Notes: generated from the sequence alone by a model not told the origin. 57,887 bases of DNA from Streptomyces sp. TRM68367 (GCF_014495685.1 NZ_JACTVI010000053.1:1-57887), one strand, 5' to 3'. Shown: positions 1 through 9,147, numbered from the stretch's first letter. Translations and numbers: made by a program.

Positions 1-56
1 CCACCGCGCCTACCGTCCCGGCCCAGGACCTCCGCCAACCTGGTAAGTCTGTCGCC

Positions 57-806
57 TCAGCGCGGCTCCGGCGGCCGCTGGCGCGGCATGTTCGGGCGTG
101 CGCCCGCTGGCGGCATCGGATGCCGCCCGTTGGAGGACCCCGCGTCCGGCCGGCCCGGCCCCGTCGGCACCGCCGACTGCATGCCCGGCGCGGCGCCCCC
201 GCTGCGGAACTCCACCATCCAGTCGGCGGTCTCCAGGCGCACCAGCTCCGTCATGTCCTCCGAGAAGCGCCGCAGCACGCCCAGGCACCGCTCGGCCGCC
301 TCGCCGGCCGTGCCCTCCGTGGGCCCCAGTACCTCCCGTACGCTCTCCGACGCCCAGTCGAACTGAAGCGCCTGCAACCGGCGTTGGACGGCCTGTGCCG
401 TCGCCATGTCCCTCATCCAGCCGGACGTCACCCCGAAGTACCGGTCCCCGGCCACGCACGCCACCCCCAGCAGCAGCGCCAGATACCCCCACGGCGCCAC
501 CCCGCCCACCACTCCGGTCATGTCCAGCAACGGCAGCGCCGCCCCGGCCATCGCGCCCGTCGCCGCCCCGGCCCGCAGCAGTCGCGCCCCGCGCCGCTTC
601 CACGCCCGGTCCGCGAGATACCACGCCGCCGTCTCCAGCGCCCCGCGCTCCACCCACCGGTACAGCTCGTCCAGCCGTGCCGCGGGTTCCGCCCAGTCCC
701 CGTGCGGAAACGGCCGCCCGGCCAGATCGCCCGGCCGGAGCCCGGCCGCCCCCTCGCCCAGCCCGTCCTGAGGCGCACCCTCGGGCTGCATATCCGGCTG
801 ACCCAC
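57..806 (-). CDS. SLATT-type two-TM membrane protein
   Basis: The protein is about 249 aa. Two hydrophobic stretches (around LLRAGAATGAMAGAALPLL and YLALLLGVACVAGDRYFG) are followed by a conserved-looking helical segment with WMRDMATAQAVQRRLQ and a Gly/Pro-rich tail. This resembles the SLATT (SMODS/SLOG-associating 2TM) proteins seen beside ybaB-recR in Streptomyces. I chose the GTG at 806 because AGGGAG lies 6 nt upstream; an in-frame GTG at 830 has no visible ribosome site. SLATT domains are predicted membrane effectors in nucleotide-signalling conflict systems, but no SMODS or SLOG partner is visible here, so this copy is probably a housekeeping relative of unknown role. Confidence 0.75.
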   Translation of the reverse strand: MGQPDMQPEGAPQDGLGEGAAGLRPGDLAGRPFPHGDWAEPAARLDELYRWVERGALETAAWYLADRAWKRRGARLLRAGAATGAMAGAALPLLDMTGVVGGVAPWGYLALLLGVACVAGDRYFGVTSGWMRDMATAQAVQRRLQALQFDWASESVREVLGPTEGTAGEAAERCLGVLRRFSEDMTELVRLETADWMVEFRSGGAAPGMQSAVPTGPGRPDAGSSNGRHPMPPAGARPNMPRQRPPEPR

Positions 807-1077
807 CCGGCACTCCCTACTGATCACCACTGATCACGGCCGATCACACAGCGAACACATTGCGTGACGCCCCACGCGCCGGACCCTTCCTACCCCCAAT
901 GGGTGGCGAAGAGGTGGGTTTCACTACTTTTCCGCCCGGAAGGAGGTCTTGATCAGGTATGAGCCGCGGGATCGACTCACTCGAAAGAGCGCCGGGGCGA
1001 CGGCCCGGCCGACCACGTAGGCTCGTGCCGAGCGGGAAAACCCCGCCAGGACAGCCGTACGAAACCAGGAGCTGATC

Positions 1078-1419
1078 GTGATCCCCGGTGGTGGCCAGCC
1101 CAACATGCAGCAGCTGCTCCAGCAGGCCCAGAAGATGCAGCAGGACCTGGCGAGGGCCCAGGAGGAACTTGCGCAGACCGAGGTCGACGGACAAGCCGGC
1201 GGCGGTCTGGTGAAGGCGACCGTCACCGGCGCCGGCGAGCTTCGGTCCCTGCAGATCGACCCGAAGGCGGTGGACCCGGAGGACACCGAGACCCTCGCCG
1301 ACCTGATCGTCGCGGCCGTCCACGCGGCCAACGAGAACGCCCAGAACCTCCAGCAGCAGAAGCTGGGCCCGCTCGCCCAGGGCCTGGGCGGCGGCGGTAT
1401 CCCCGGCCTGCCGTTCTGA
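1078..1419 (+). CDS. YbaB/EbfC family nucleoid-associated protein
   Basis: The product is 113 aa. It starts with GTG after AGGAG (start MIPGGGQPNMQQ), then has a Gln/Ala-rich helix (LLQQAQKMQQDLARAQEEL), the family core VDGQAGGGLVKATVTG and a Gly-rich tail. YbaB proteins are dimeric DNA-binding proteins that coat the nucleoid and are classically encoded just upstream of recR, as here, with an 79-nt gap to recR. The two genes are probably cotranscribed. Length and composition are normal for actinobacteria. Confidence 0.92.
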   Translation: MIPGGGQPNMQQLLQQAQKMQQDLARAQEELAQTEVDGQAGGGLVKATVTGAGELRSLQIDPKAVDPEDTETLADLIVAAVHAANENAQNLQQQKLGPLAQGLGGGGIPGLPF

Positions 1420-1498
1420 GACGCCCACCAGCCTTTCTCTCAGAGCCGACCGGCATCTACCGTACGTACTGAAAGAATCCAGGAAGGGCGGCAGTCCG

Positions 1499-2098
1499 TT
1501 GTACGAAGGCGTGGTCCAGGACCTCATCGACGAGCTGGGGCGGCTGCCCGGCGTCGGTCCCAAGGGCGCCCAGCGGATCGCCTTCCACATCCTGCAGGCC
1601 GAACCGACGGACGTACGGCGGCTCGCCCAGGCCCTGATGGAGGTGAAGGCGAAGGTCCGCTTCTGCGCGACCTGCGGGAACGTGGCGCAGGAGGAGTTGT
1701 GCAACATCTGCCGGGACACGCGCCGCGACCCGTCCGTCATCTGCGTCGTGGAGGAGCCGAAGGACGTGGTCGCCATCGAGCGCACCCGTGAGTTCCGCGG
1801 CCGCTATCACGTCCTCGGCGGCGCGATCAGCCCGATCGACGGCGTCGGCCCCGACGACCTGCGGATAAGGGAACTCCTGGCCCGGCTGGCCGACGGCACG
1901 GTCACCGAGCTGATCCTGGCCACCGACCCGAACCTGGAGGGCGAGGCGACGGCGACGTACCTCGCCCGCATGATCAAGCCCATGGGCCTCAAGGTCACCC
2001 GCCTGGCCAGCGGCCTCCCGGTGGGTGGCGACCTGGAATACGCGGACGAGGTGACCCTCGGTCGCGCCTTCGAGGGGAGACGACTCCTAGATGTCTGA
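1499..2098 (+). CDS. recR: Recombination mediator RecR
   Basis: The protein is 199 aa, the usual RecR length. The TTG start at 1499 is preceded by AGGAAGG. Visible parts in order are the N-terminal helix-hairpin-helix (LPGVGPKGAQRIAFHIL), a four-cysteine zinc finger (FCATCGNV...LCNICRD), and a Toprim domain (VICVVEEPKDVVAIE with the later LILATDPNLEGEATA). RecR works with RecO/RecF to load RecA on gapped DNA. Its end overlaps the next gene by 8 nt, implying translational coupling. Confidence 0.97.
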   Translation: MYEGVVQDLIDELGRLPGVGPKGAQRIAFHILQAEPTDVRRLAQALMEVKAKVRFCATCGNVAQEELCNICRDTRRDPSVICVVEEPKDVVAIERTREFRGRYHVLGGAISPIDGVGPDDLRIRELLARLADGTVTELILATDPNLEGEATATYLARMIKPMGLKVTRLASGLPVGGDLEYADEVTLGRAFEGRRLLDV

Positions 2099-2753
2099 CG
2101 CCACGCTGCACGCGACCGAGCAGAACCCGGACGACTTCGCGGTCCAGATCTCGGACCAGGTCGAGAGTTTCCTGGTCGCGGTCACGGAGGTCGCGAAGGG
2201 CGACGAGCCGGACTCGGCGATTCCCTTCCTCCTCCTGGAGGTCTCCCAACTCCTCCTGGCCGGCGGCCGTCTCGGCGCGCACGAGGACATCGTGCCCGAG
2301 GAGCGCTACGAGCCCGACCTGGGCCCGGAGCCGGACGTCGACGAACTCCGCGAGAACCTCGCCCGCCTCCTGGAGCCGGTCGACGTCTACTCGGAGGTCT
2401 TCGACCCGTACGAGCCCCGCAAGGCGCCCGTGCCCGCCCGGATCTCGGACGACCTCGCCGACGTCATCACCGACCTGCGTCACGGCATGGCCCACTACCG
2501 CGCGGGCCGCACCACGGAGGCCCTGTGGTGGTGGCAGTTCTCCTACTTCTCCAACTGGGGCTCCACCGCCTCCGCCACCCTGCGCGCCCTGCAGTCCGTG
2601 GTCGCCCACGTCCGCCTGGACCAACCCCTGGCAGAGCTGGACGGCCTGGACACCGACCAGGGGGACATGGGCGACGAGACCCTGGAGATGGAGGCCGGCA
2701 AGGTGATGGCCGAGGAGATCGGGGGGCCGCTGGGGATGCGCAAGGTCAAGTAG
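2091..2753 (+). CDS. DUF5063 domain-containing protein
   Basis: This 220-aa acidic soluble protein has no signal peptide or membrane segment. The ATG at 2091 lies inside the end of recR. The conserved-looking centre contains RISDDLADVITDLRHGMAHYRAG followed by a Trp-rich patch (ALWWWQFSYFSNWG). This matches the DUF5063 family found behind recR across Streptomyces. The function is unknown. Coupling to recR suggests a link with DNA repair, but that is only inferred from position. Confidence 0.85.
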   Translation: MSDATLHATEQNPDDFAVQISDQVESFLVAVTEVAKGDEPDSAIPFLLLEVSQLLLAGGRLGAHEDIVPEERYEPDLGPEPDVDELRENLARLLEPVDVYSEVFDPYEPRKAPVPARISDDLADVITDLRHGMAHYRAGRTTEALWWWQFSYFSNWGSTASATLRALQSVVAHVRLDQPLAELDGLDTDQGDMGDETLEMEAGKVMAEEIGGPLGMRKVK

Positions 2754-3506
2754 CCTCCGGCCTGGCCGCTGCGGGCTCGGGCTCGGGCTTCATGACGAGT
2801 CCGGGCACCTTGGGGAGGGCGGCCCGGACGGCTTCGCGGACGCGGTCGAGGTCCACGCCGAGGCGTTCCAGCCTTTGCACGAGGTCGTCGGCAGCCAATC
2901 CTGACCTCACGATGCGCAGGAAGTCGGCGATCGGGTCGGCCAGGGAAAGGGGGCTGTGCGGTGCGGAGGGCCTGCTGCGCAACCCGCACAGGCGGTAGTC
3001 GGTGTCGTCCATGCGGCTCTCCCGGTCGCCGCGGATCTGGAAGCCGAGCGCTGTCAGTTGCTTCGCAGCCTTACTCGTGTGCAGGGAGAGCTGCACCGAT
3101 GCAGACGCCAGCTGGTGGAGCGGCAAGGGCATGTTGTCATCGAGCTTCAGCATGGCCTCGCTGAGGAGACGAAGGTCGAACGTGTCCAGCTCCTCGGGGG
3201 CTACGTCGAGCCGTGTGCTCAGGCTGTACTGGGCGAAGCGGTCCATGACCGCACAGGGAGACTCATCAAGGTAAACGGCGACCTCAAGCGCATGGCTCAC
3301 GGACAGCGGCTGGTCCGGCGACAGCGGGGGACGGTCGAAGAGCTCCCAGTCCAGGAGAGCCAGCCCGCGACGGTGCTGTCGGGCGGGGGCTCTTTGCCGG
3401 GCGGCAGGTCTCGTCTCATCTCCGCGCGGACGGCGGCCGCTTCGGGATGCCCGGCCCACTCCAGCAGCGTGGTCAGCGACGTCCAGTACTTCAGCGGTTC
3501 CGCCAT
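2746..3506 (-). pseudogene. Frameshifted gene of unknown function
   Basis: Two reading frames on this strand together encode one plausible protein of about 250 aa. The first runs from ATG 3506 (MAEPLKYWTSLTTLLEWAGH) to about 3370. The second runs from there to the stop at 2746 and reads LDWELFDRPPLSPDQPLSVS and later LADPIADFLRIVRSGLAADD. Both halves have coding-like G/C third positions and balanced acidic/hydrophobic composition, while the opposite strand does not. The switch is at the GCGGGCTGGCTCTCC stretch. I do not recognise the family. It may be a pseudogene or contain a sequencing error. The 3' end overlaps the DUF5063 gene tail by 8 nt, convergently. Confidence 0.6.
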
Positions 3507-3567
3507 GGCTCCCCGTAACCCGTGCGCCCTCGGTCCAGTGCCCCGAGTCGGCCGAGTCGGCCGACTC

Positions 3568-4224
3568 GTGAACTTCCAATCGCGTGTGCTCGACGTGGCG
3601 GACGAACTGTGCGGCGCGGAGGGGATGTTGAGCGCGGCCAAGGAGTTCCTGGACCGGGAGCGGTACTCGGCGCGGGCGCAGGACTACATGGAGCGGGAGA
3701 AAGAGGCGACAAGCCTCTGGTGGTACGACGTCTCGGTCGTGCCTGGGCTGTTGCAGACGGAGGCGTACGCCCGTGCCCTCATCGACAATCGCATCCCGCC
3801 GCTGGATGAGGAGACGGTCGAGGAGCGCATCGCGGGCCGGATGGAGCGGCAGTCCATCCTCACCGAACGGAAACCGCCGGTCGGCTTGAGCTTCGTCCTC
3901 TACGAGGCAGTGCTGCGCGCCCCACAGGCGGATGCCGAACAGCTGCACCGACTGCTGGAGGTGGGGCGGCTGCGGAACGTCGTGTTGCAGGTGCTCCCCT
4001 TCGAACGGGCCATCCCCGCCGCACTCATGGGCCCCATGGTGCTCGTTGAGACCCGAGACCGCGAGCGTTTCGCCTTCATGGAGGGGCAGTTCGCCAGCGA
4101 ACTGTCGGCCGATCCTGGGGCTGTCAGCCGGGTCACCGAGCGGCTTAGCATGATCCGGACCCAGGCTCTCGGACCCGACGAGTCGGCCCGTTTCATCGAG
4201 CGGATGGTGGACAGTCGTGAGTGA
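3568..4224 (+). pseudogene. DUF5753 regulator lacking its HTH
   Basis: The frame carries a complete-looking DUF5753 (Scr1-type ligand/partner domain) of about 210 aa, with the family landmark VVPGLLQTEAYARALI and later VVLQVLPF. Full-length members have an XRE-type HTH of about 70-100 residues before this domain; here that part is absent. The sequence upstream is unrelated and contains a 16-bp palindrome (3553-3568). A GTG at 3568 could start translation, but no ribosome site is visible. The gene overlaps the following DUF397 gene by 8 nt, as is usual for these pairs. Probably a 5'-truncated remnant, possibly still expressed. Confidence 0.7.
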
Positions 4225-4417
4225 CCAGCTGAAGTGGTTCAAGTCCAGTTACAGCGACGACGAGGGCGGCGCTTGCATCGAGGTCGCCCTCACTGCCCCC
4301 CGCACCACCGTCCACGTCCGCGATTCCAAGTTTCCCGCGGGCCCCCGGCTCCACCTCACCGCCTCCGCCTGGGCAGCCTTCCTCGCCGACGTTTCCGCAG
4401 GTCGGCCCGGAGCTTGA
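4217..4417 (+). CDS. DUF397 domain-containing protein
   Basis: This 66-aa protein has the hallmark start LKWFKSSYSDDEGGACIEVA and the core VHVRDSKFPAGPRLHL followed by AWAAFLADV. DUF397 proteins are small partners of XRE-DUF5753 regulators and are numerous in Streptomyces. The pair has been described as toxin-antitoxin-like or as developmental regulators (BldB/WhiJ-type systems). The GTG start overlaps the end of the DUF5753 frame. Because that partner has lost its HTH, this gene may be an orphan. Confidence 0.88.
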   Translation: MSDQLKWFKSSYSDDEGGACIEVALTAPRTTVHVRDSKFPAGPRLHLTASAWAAFLADVSAGRPGA

Positions 4418-4737
4418 GCCTCGGGCCCGATCTTCGGGCTTCGAGCTCCTCCCATGGTTTTCTGGGTTTTGGGATGGTTGAAAACCAACCCAACCAACCA
4501 TGTCTGTACGTGAGTTGAGGCGGCTTACCTCGAATGGGTGACGTTCCGTGATCGGCTTGCGTCGGAACGTAAAGCCGCTCTAGGTTCGCGGCAATAGATC
4601 GGCCCCGGTCGGTGCGCCAACACCGGCTCCGGGGCCTGGACCTACGTATCGAGGGACCTCGATACCTACGCAACCGAGGAGCCTCGACAGTGGCTTGCCC
4701 CCACCCTAGCCCCACCCTGCCGTCCCCGTCCCACCCC
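4418..4737. other. Intergenic region upstream of winged-helix gene
   Basis: No gene is supported in these 320 bases. A T-rich patch with GGTTG/CCAACC repeats at about 4460-4500 could form a weak hairpin after the DUF397 gene. A strong palindrome lies at 4646-4665 (listed separately). Confidence 0.5.
4646..4665. promoter_or_regulatory. 20-bp palindrome, candidate operator
   Basis: The sequence GTATCGAGG-GA-CCTCGATAC is a perfect 9-bp inverted repeat with a 2-nt centre, about 70-90 nt upstream of the next coding start. Its size and position fit a dimeric regulator site, possibly autoregulation by the winged-helix protein downstream. That is inference. Confidence 0.45.
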
Positions 4738-5688
4738 ATGGCCAAGATGGGTTACGGCAAACGCCCCGCGGGTGACGAAGACCCGTACGCCGACGCGGAC
4801 TTCGCACACCTGAGCCCCCGCGACCGCGAGATCGCCGTCTTCGTCGACCACCTCCACGAGGGCCACGCCATGGGCTACAAGGCGATCGCGGCGGAGCACC
4901 CCCGCTGCGGCCAGCAGGCCGTACGCACGTCGATGGGCCGCATCACCCTCGCCGGCCATCTGCGCTGGATCAAGGAGCACATCACCGTCGAGGACAACTC
5001 GATGCGGTGGGTCACGCGCACGTACTGGTCGCGTACGCGCAGGTCAGAGGAGTGGTGGGCGGACTTCGTGCGGGAGCGCGACGGCAAGGACGTGACTGAG
5101 GACCACATGCCGGGCCTGGCCCGCACCGAGCAGGCCGAGGAGCCGTCCGCGGAGCCCGAGCCGGACGAGCAGCCTGCGGAGGAGCCCAGCACCGCCTACC
5201 AGACCCTCGCCGAAGTTCGCGCCGCCGACGCCCGTATGCCGCTGTCGGCCGGCGACTGCCGTTCCCTCGAACCCCTCGCCGCCGAGTGGCTGTCCCGCGG
5301 CGCGACCCCTGGCGACATCACCAGGGCCCTGACGGACGGGCTCCCGTCCGCCGTCACCAACCCGGGCGGACTCGCCCGCAACCGATTGGAGAAAAAGATG
5401 CCCCCGAAGAAGGTGAAGGTGCGGCAGAAGGCCGCCCGACGTGCCCGTGTGACCCGCGTGATCATGGCGTGCGGCCTGTGCGACGCGGACGAGCGGACGA
5501 CGGAGATCTCGGGCGGGCTGTGCCGTGAGTGCCGGGCGGAGATCGAGGCGGAAGGTCCGGTGTACGGGTACGTGCCGGACACCTTCCTGCGCGGTCCGCG
5601 TGACGGCGGCGGTCTGCCCGGTGCGGACGAGGTCATCGATGTCACCGACCGTGTCAATGCCCTCCGTCGCGCTGCGGGGCTGCTGTGA
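4738..5688 (+). CDS. Winged-helix (MarR-like) protein with C-terminal Cys pairs
   Basis: The protein is about 316 aa from ATG 4738 (MAKMGYGKRPAGDEDPYADA); an upstream ATG at 4612 would add a Pro/Ser-rich stretch unlike protein. The N-terminal region (LSPRDREIAVFVDHL and AIAAEHPRCGQQAVRTSMGR) resembles Streptomyces proteins annotated as MarR-like or helix-turn-helix regulators. An acidic linker follows. The C-terminal part is basic (KKMPPKKVKVRQKAARRARV) and then has two CxxC pairs (CGLC and CREC), suggesting a zinc ribbon. No good ribosome site precedes the ATG, so the start is uncertain. Role: DNA binding, target unknown. Confidence 0.65.
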   Translation: MAKMGYGKRPAGDEDPYADADFAHLSPRDREIAVFVDHLHEGHAMGYKAIAAEHPRCGQQAVRTSMGRITLAGHLRWIKEHITVEDNSMRWVTRTYWSRTRRSEEWWADFVRERDGKDVTEDHMPGLARTEQAEEPSAEPEPDEQPAEEPSTAYQTLAEVRAADARMPLSAGDCRSLEPLAAEWLSRGATPGDITRALTDGLPSAVTNPGGLARNRLEKKMPPKKVKVRQKAARRARVTRVIMACGLCDADERTTEISGGLCRECRAEIEAEGPVYGYVPDTFLRGPRDGGGLPGADEVIDVTDRVNALRRAAGLL

Positions 5689-5738
5689 GCGTGCAGGAGG
5701 CCCCGGTCAGGGCACCATGGAGTCGAGGAGGCGACGCC

Positions 5739-6317
5739 ATGACCCCCAGGACCGAGCACCGGCCGCAGATGACCGTCGAGGAGTTCGAGCAGCTGGAACA
5801 CCATGCCCCGGAGACCGTCCGGCTGGAGTTCATCAATGGAAAGGTCGAGGTCAAGCCCGTGCCGGACGGCAACCACAGCGAGATTTACATGTGGCTCCTG
5901 GAACGGTGCATGCAACTGCGCCCTGACCTTCGGCTGTATCCAGAGCGGGGCCTCAAGACTGAGGCTTACCGCAAGGGACGGGCTCGCGCGGACGCAATCC
6001 TGGTGCCCAGGGGCGGCCTCAAGGGACATGGCGAGTGGTCGGAGGGCGACGGAGTGCTGATGGCCGTCGAGATCACCTCGTACGACTCTGACACGAACCA
6101 GCGCGACCGAGTCGAGAAGCCCGACGGCTACGCGGCGGCCGGCATCCCCGTCTACCTCCTCATCGACCGGGACGACTGTTCGGTCGTCGTGTTCAACCAG
6201 CCGGAGGACGGCCGTTACCGGCATGAGGAGAAGCTGCCCTTCGGGGCGACCGTCAAGCTTCCCGAGCCCGTGAACATCGCCCTCGACACCGAACCCCTCA
6301 AGGAGTTCGCCGACTGA
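5739..6317 (+). CDS. Uma2 family (PD-(D/E)XK) endonuclease-like protein
   Basis: This is a 192-aa protein starting at ATG 5739, with GAGGAGG 7-8 nt upstream. An earlier GTG at 5685 overlaps the previous stop but is less convincing. The Uma2/DUF820 layout is visible: MTVEEFEQLE, then RLEFINGKVEV, the active-site aspartate in RADAILVP, VEITSYDSD and the lysine/tyrosine segment EKPDGYAAAGIPVYLLID. The family has a restriction-endonuclease fold. It is very abundant in Streptomyces and Cyanobacteria, and its biological role is mostly unknown. Confidence 0.88.
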   Translation: MTPRTEHRPQMTVEEFEQLEHHAPETVRLEFINGKVEVKPVPDGNHSEIYMWLLERCMQLRPDLRLYPERGLKTEAYRKGRARADAILVPRGGLKGHGEWSEGDGVLMAVEITSYDSDTNQRDRVEKPDGYAAAGIPVYLLIDRDDCSVVVFNQPEDGRYRHEEKLPFGATVKLPEPVNIALDTEPLKEFAD

Positions 6318-6508
6318 GCACCCCTTCTCACCGAATGACGGAAAGTGACCGAGAGGGCACTTTCCGTGTTTCGTATCAGCCCTTGATGCGAGCTGTACGT
6401 CCACTGCACGGGCCCTAACCAGTGCCACGCGAATCTGGAGTCACTTCCACCGCACATCCCACAGAAGGCGGAGGGAGAGACCATCTCGACTCGCACTGGG
6501 AGACAGCG

Positions 6509-7024
6509 ATGACCCGTCGTTCCATAAGCAAGCGCGCCGCCCTTGTCACCGTCGCGGCCGTCGCCGCCGGCACCTTCGCCGCCGGTGTCGGGGTCGCCGG
6601 GGCCGCGCCCGCCAAGCCCGCCGCGAAGGCCAAGCTGGCCACCCAGGCGCAGGTCCTCGGCCTGTTCGACAACTGGAACGCCGCGCTGCAGACCGGTGAC
6701 CCGAACAAGGTGGCGGACCTGTAGGCGAGCGACGCGGTCCTCCTGCCCACAGTCTCCAACGAGGTCAGAATCGACAGAGCCGCGATCGTCGACTACTTCG
6801 AGCACTTCCTGCAGAACAAGCCGGTCGGTACGAAGGTCACGTCGCACGTCGACGTCCTCGACAGCAACACCGTCATCGACACCGGGGTCTACGAGTTCGC
6901 GCTCACCGACCACGACACCGGCGAGAAGAGCACCGTCAAGGCCCGCTACACGTACGCCTACGAGAAGATCGACGGCAAGTGGCTGATCGTCAACCACCAC
7001 TCCTCGAGGATGCCCGAGAGCTGA
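6509..7024 (+). pseudogene. Secreted NTF2/SnoaL-like protein with in-frame TAG
   Basis: The ATG at 6509 follows GGGAG and opens a 171-codon frame interrupted only by TAG at 6722-6724 (codon 72). Before it are a signal peptide (ISKRAALVTVAAVAAGTFAA) and QVLGLFDNWNAALQTGDPNK. After it, the same frame continues with a normal SnoaL-like/CaMKII-association-type domain (AIVDYFEHFLQNKP, KIDGKWLIVNHHSSRMPES) to TGA at 7024. The family normally has a Tyr or Trp after the GDPNKVADL-type segment, so TAC-to-TAG is the simplest explanation. It is either a very recent pseudogene or a base error. Downstream G/C third positions are intact. Confidence 0.8.
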
Positions 7025-7042
7025 GCCCCGGGTACCCGGTCG

Positions 7043-8416
7043 TCAGACGGCGCCGCGCTGCGCGGCCCGCAGGCTGATGGTCACGCACAGCCCGCCCCCG
7101 GGCGCGTCCGAGAGGGTCACGGTCCCGCCGTCGTCCGTCACCAGCTGTTTGACGACGGCGAGACCGAGGCCGGAACCGGACTTCCCGGTCAGGCCCTGGC
7201 CGCGCCAGAAGCGGTCGAAGGCACGCGACTTCTCGGCATCCGACATACCGGGTCCCTGGTCGAGGACCGAGACCCGCACCTCGTTGCCCCCGCGCTCCAC
7301 CCGGACGGTGATCGTCCCGCCGTCCGGTGACACCTCCAGGGCATTGGAGAACACGTTGTCCAGTACCTGGTCCAGATGACCGGGACTGGCCAGCACAAGC
7401 GGCCGGCCGTCGGCATCCCCCCTGAGTGCGATGGTGACTCCGCGCTCGTCGGCGGCCGGCCTCCACACCGCGAGCCGCTCCTGCACGATCTCCCCCAGCG
7501 GGAGCGGCTCGGCGGCGGTCACCTTCGCCTCGGCCCGCGCCAGCACCAGCAGTCCGTTGACCAGCCGGCTCATCCGGACCACCTCGGAGGTGGCCTGCTC
7601 CACGTCCTCCTTGACGAACTCGTCGTCCACGCCGTCGGCGATGTTGTCCAGGGACAGGCGCAGCGCGGTGAGAGGAGTGCGCAGCTGATGCGAGGCGTCC
7701 GCCACGAAGATGCGCTGCGCCGCGATGAGGACGTCCAGGCGTTCCGCGCCCTGGTTGAGGGTGCGGGCCAGCGTCTGGGTCTCCGGCGGGCCGGTGACGG
7801 GGGAGCGGGCGGTCAGGTCGCCGTCGCTGAACTTGCTGGCCATGTCGTTGAGCTGGCGCAGCGGGCGGGTGAGGCGGCGGGCGGCCACGACGCCGAGCAG
7901 GGCGGCCAGGCCGAGGACGACCACCGCGAGGATGGCCCGGAAGCCCCAGATCATCCACAGGCGCTCGGTCATCTTGTCGGTCGAGAACTTGGTGCGTACG
8001 GCGCCGACCACCGTGCCGTCGTCGGCGCTGTGGGCGGGAACCGTGACCACCAACTCCGGGCCCCAGACAAAGGAGGAGCCCCAGTCGATGGTGACCCGGC
8101 CCTCCTCAAGGGCCCTCTTCAGAGCCGCGTCCCGGTCCGGGCGGTGCAGGGGCGGCGCGCACTCCGGGGTGGTGGTCGTCTGGACATCGCGTGTCTCGCC
8201 GTCGTCGTCGTACGCCTTGGCCAACCGCTCCAGCGCCAGGCACGAGGCCGCGTCCCCGTTGCCCAGCAGCACCGCCATGGTCGCGGTCTTGCGCTCCACG
8301 GAGGCACTGGTGTCGTCCCGCAGCTGCTCGGTGAGCGAGAACGCCACCGGGACGGTGAACAGGGCGATCGCGATCGCGACGAGCAGGATGTAACTGCGGA
8401 CGAGCTGACGGATCAT
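7043..8416 (-). CDS. Sensor histidine kinase
   Basis: This 457-aa membrane kinase has TM1 at about residues 9-28, an extracytoplasmic sensor region of about 130 residues, TM2 at about 159-180, and a HAMP segment. The H-box is VADASHQLRTPLTALRL with phospho-acceptor His at about 243. The ATPase boxes are LDNVFSNALEVSP (N), DQGPGM (G1) and GSGLGLAVV (G2). It overlaps the upstream response regulator gene by 4 nt (ATGA), so the pair is one operon. The signal is not evident. The gene lies just upstream of, and divergent from, aspartokinase. Confidence 0.94.
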   Translation of the reverse strand: MIRQLVRSYILLVAIAIALFTVPVAFSLTEQLRDDTSASVERKTATMAVLLGNGDAASCLALERLAKAYDDDGETRDVQTTTTPECAPPLHRPDRDAALKRALEEGRVTIDWGSSFVWGPELVVTVPAHSADDGTVVGAVRTKFSTDKMTERLWMIWGFRAILAVVVLGLAALLGVVAARRLTRPLRQLNDMASKFSDGDLTARSPVTGPPETQTLARTLNQGAERLDVLIAAQRIFVADASHQLRTPLTALRLSLDNIADGVDDEFVKEDVEQATSEVVRMSRLVNGLLVLARAEAKVTAAEPLPLGEIVQERLAVWRPAADERGVTIALRGDADGRPLVLASPGHLDQVLDNVFSNALEVSPDGGTITVRVERGGNEVRVSVLDQGPGMSDAEKSRAFDRFWRGQGLTGKSGSGLGLAVVKQLVTDDGGTVTLSDAPGGGLCVTISLRAAQRGAV

Positions 8417-9147
8417 GAGACGCCGCTACGACTATCCGGGCTGCCGCCGTTGGTGTCACCGCCACCGCTGACGATCTCCAGCCGGAAGCCCACGCCGCGC
8501 ACCGCCTCGATCGTGATGGCGCCCTTCAGCTTCCGCCGCAGCGCCGCCACATGCACATCGAGCGTCTTGGTCGGCCCGAACCAGTTCGCGTCCCAGACGG
8601 CTTCCATGATCTGCTCGCGCGACATCAGCGCCCCGGGCTCCTCGGTGAGGAAGGCCAGCAGGTCGTACTCCTTGGGCGCGAGGGCCACCTCCTCGCCGTC
8701 CAGCCGGACCCGGGCCGCCTTGCGGTCGATGGTCAGCCGGGCGCCGTAGCTGTCGGGGCCGCCGCCCTCCGGGCCGTTCTCCGCGGGCGTACGGGGCTGG
8801 GCGCGCCGCATCACGGCCCGTATCCGGGCGATGACCTCGCGGACCCCGAACGGCTTGGAGACGTAGTCGTCCGCGCCGATCTCCAGGCCGACCACCCGGT
8901 CCGTCTCGTCGCTGCGGGCGCTGATCACGATGATCGGCACGTCACCGCGCTCGCGCAGCGTCTTGCAGACGTCGAGGCCGTCGGCGTCGGGAAGGCCGAG
9001 GTCCAGCAGGACCACCTCGTACGGGCCCGGATGCCGCAGCGCCGCCTCGCCGGTGCTGACCCACTCGACCTCGAAGCCGTAGCGTTTCAGCCCGCGACGG
9101 AGCGACTCGGCGACCGGTTCATCGTCTTCCACCAGCAGAACGCGCAC
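8413..9147 (-). CDS. OmpR/PhoB-family response regulator
   Basis: The 244-aa protein has an N-terminal receiver (MRVLLVEDDEPVAESL, phospho-acceptor Asp49 in VVLLDLGLPDADG, and Lys in DDYVSKPFGVREV). A Gly/Pro linker leads to a C-terminal winged helix (PKEYDLLAFLTEEPGALMSR and TKTLDVHVAALRRKL). It is the cognate regulator of the kinase that follows with a 4-nt overlap. The 209-nt divergent space to aspartokinase may hold promoters for both directions. Confidence 0.95.
   Translation of the reverse strand: MRVLLVEDDEPVAESLRRGLKRYGFEVEWVSTGEAALRHPGPYEVVLLDLGLPDADGLDVCKTLRERGDVPIIVISARSDETDRVVGLEIGADDYVSKPFGVREVIARIRAVMRRAQPRTPAENGPEGGGPDSYGARLTIDRKAARVRLDGEEVALAPKEYDLLAFLTEEPGALMSREQIMEAVWDANWFGPTKTLDVHVAALRRKLKGAITIEAVRGVGFRLEIVSGGGDTNGGSPDSRSGVS

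Noticed and set aside
2956..3567. N-terminal part of a long plus-strand frame before DUF5753
   Set aside because: It is antisense to a better-composed minus-strand frame and has no HTH-like motif.
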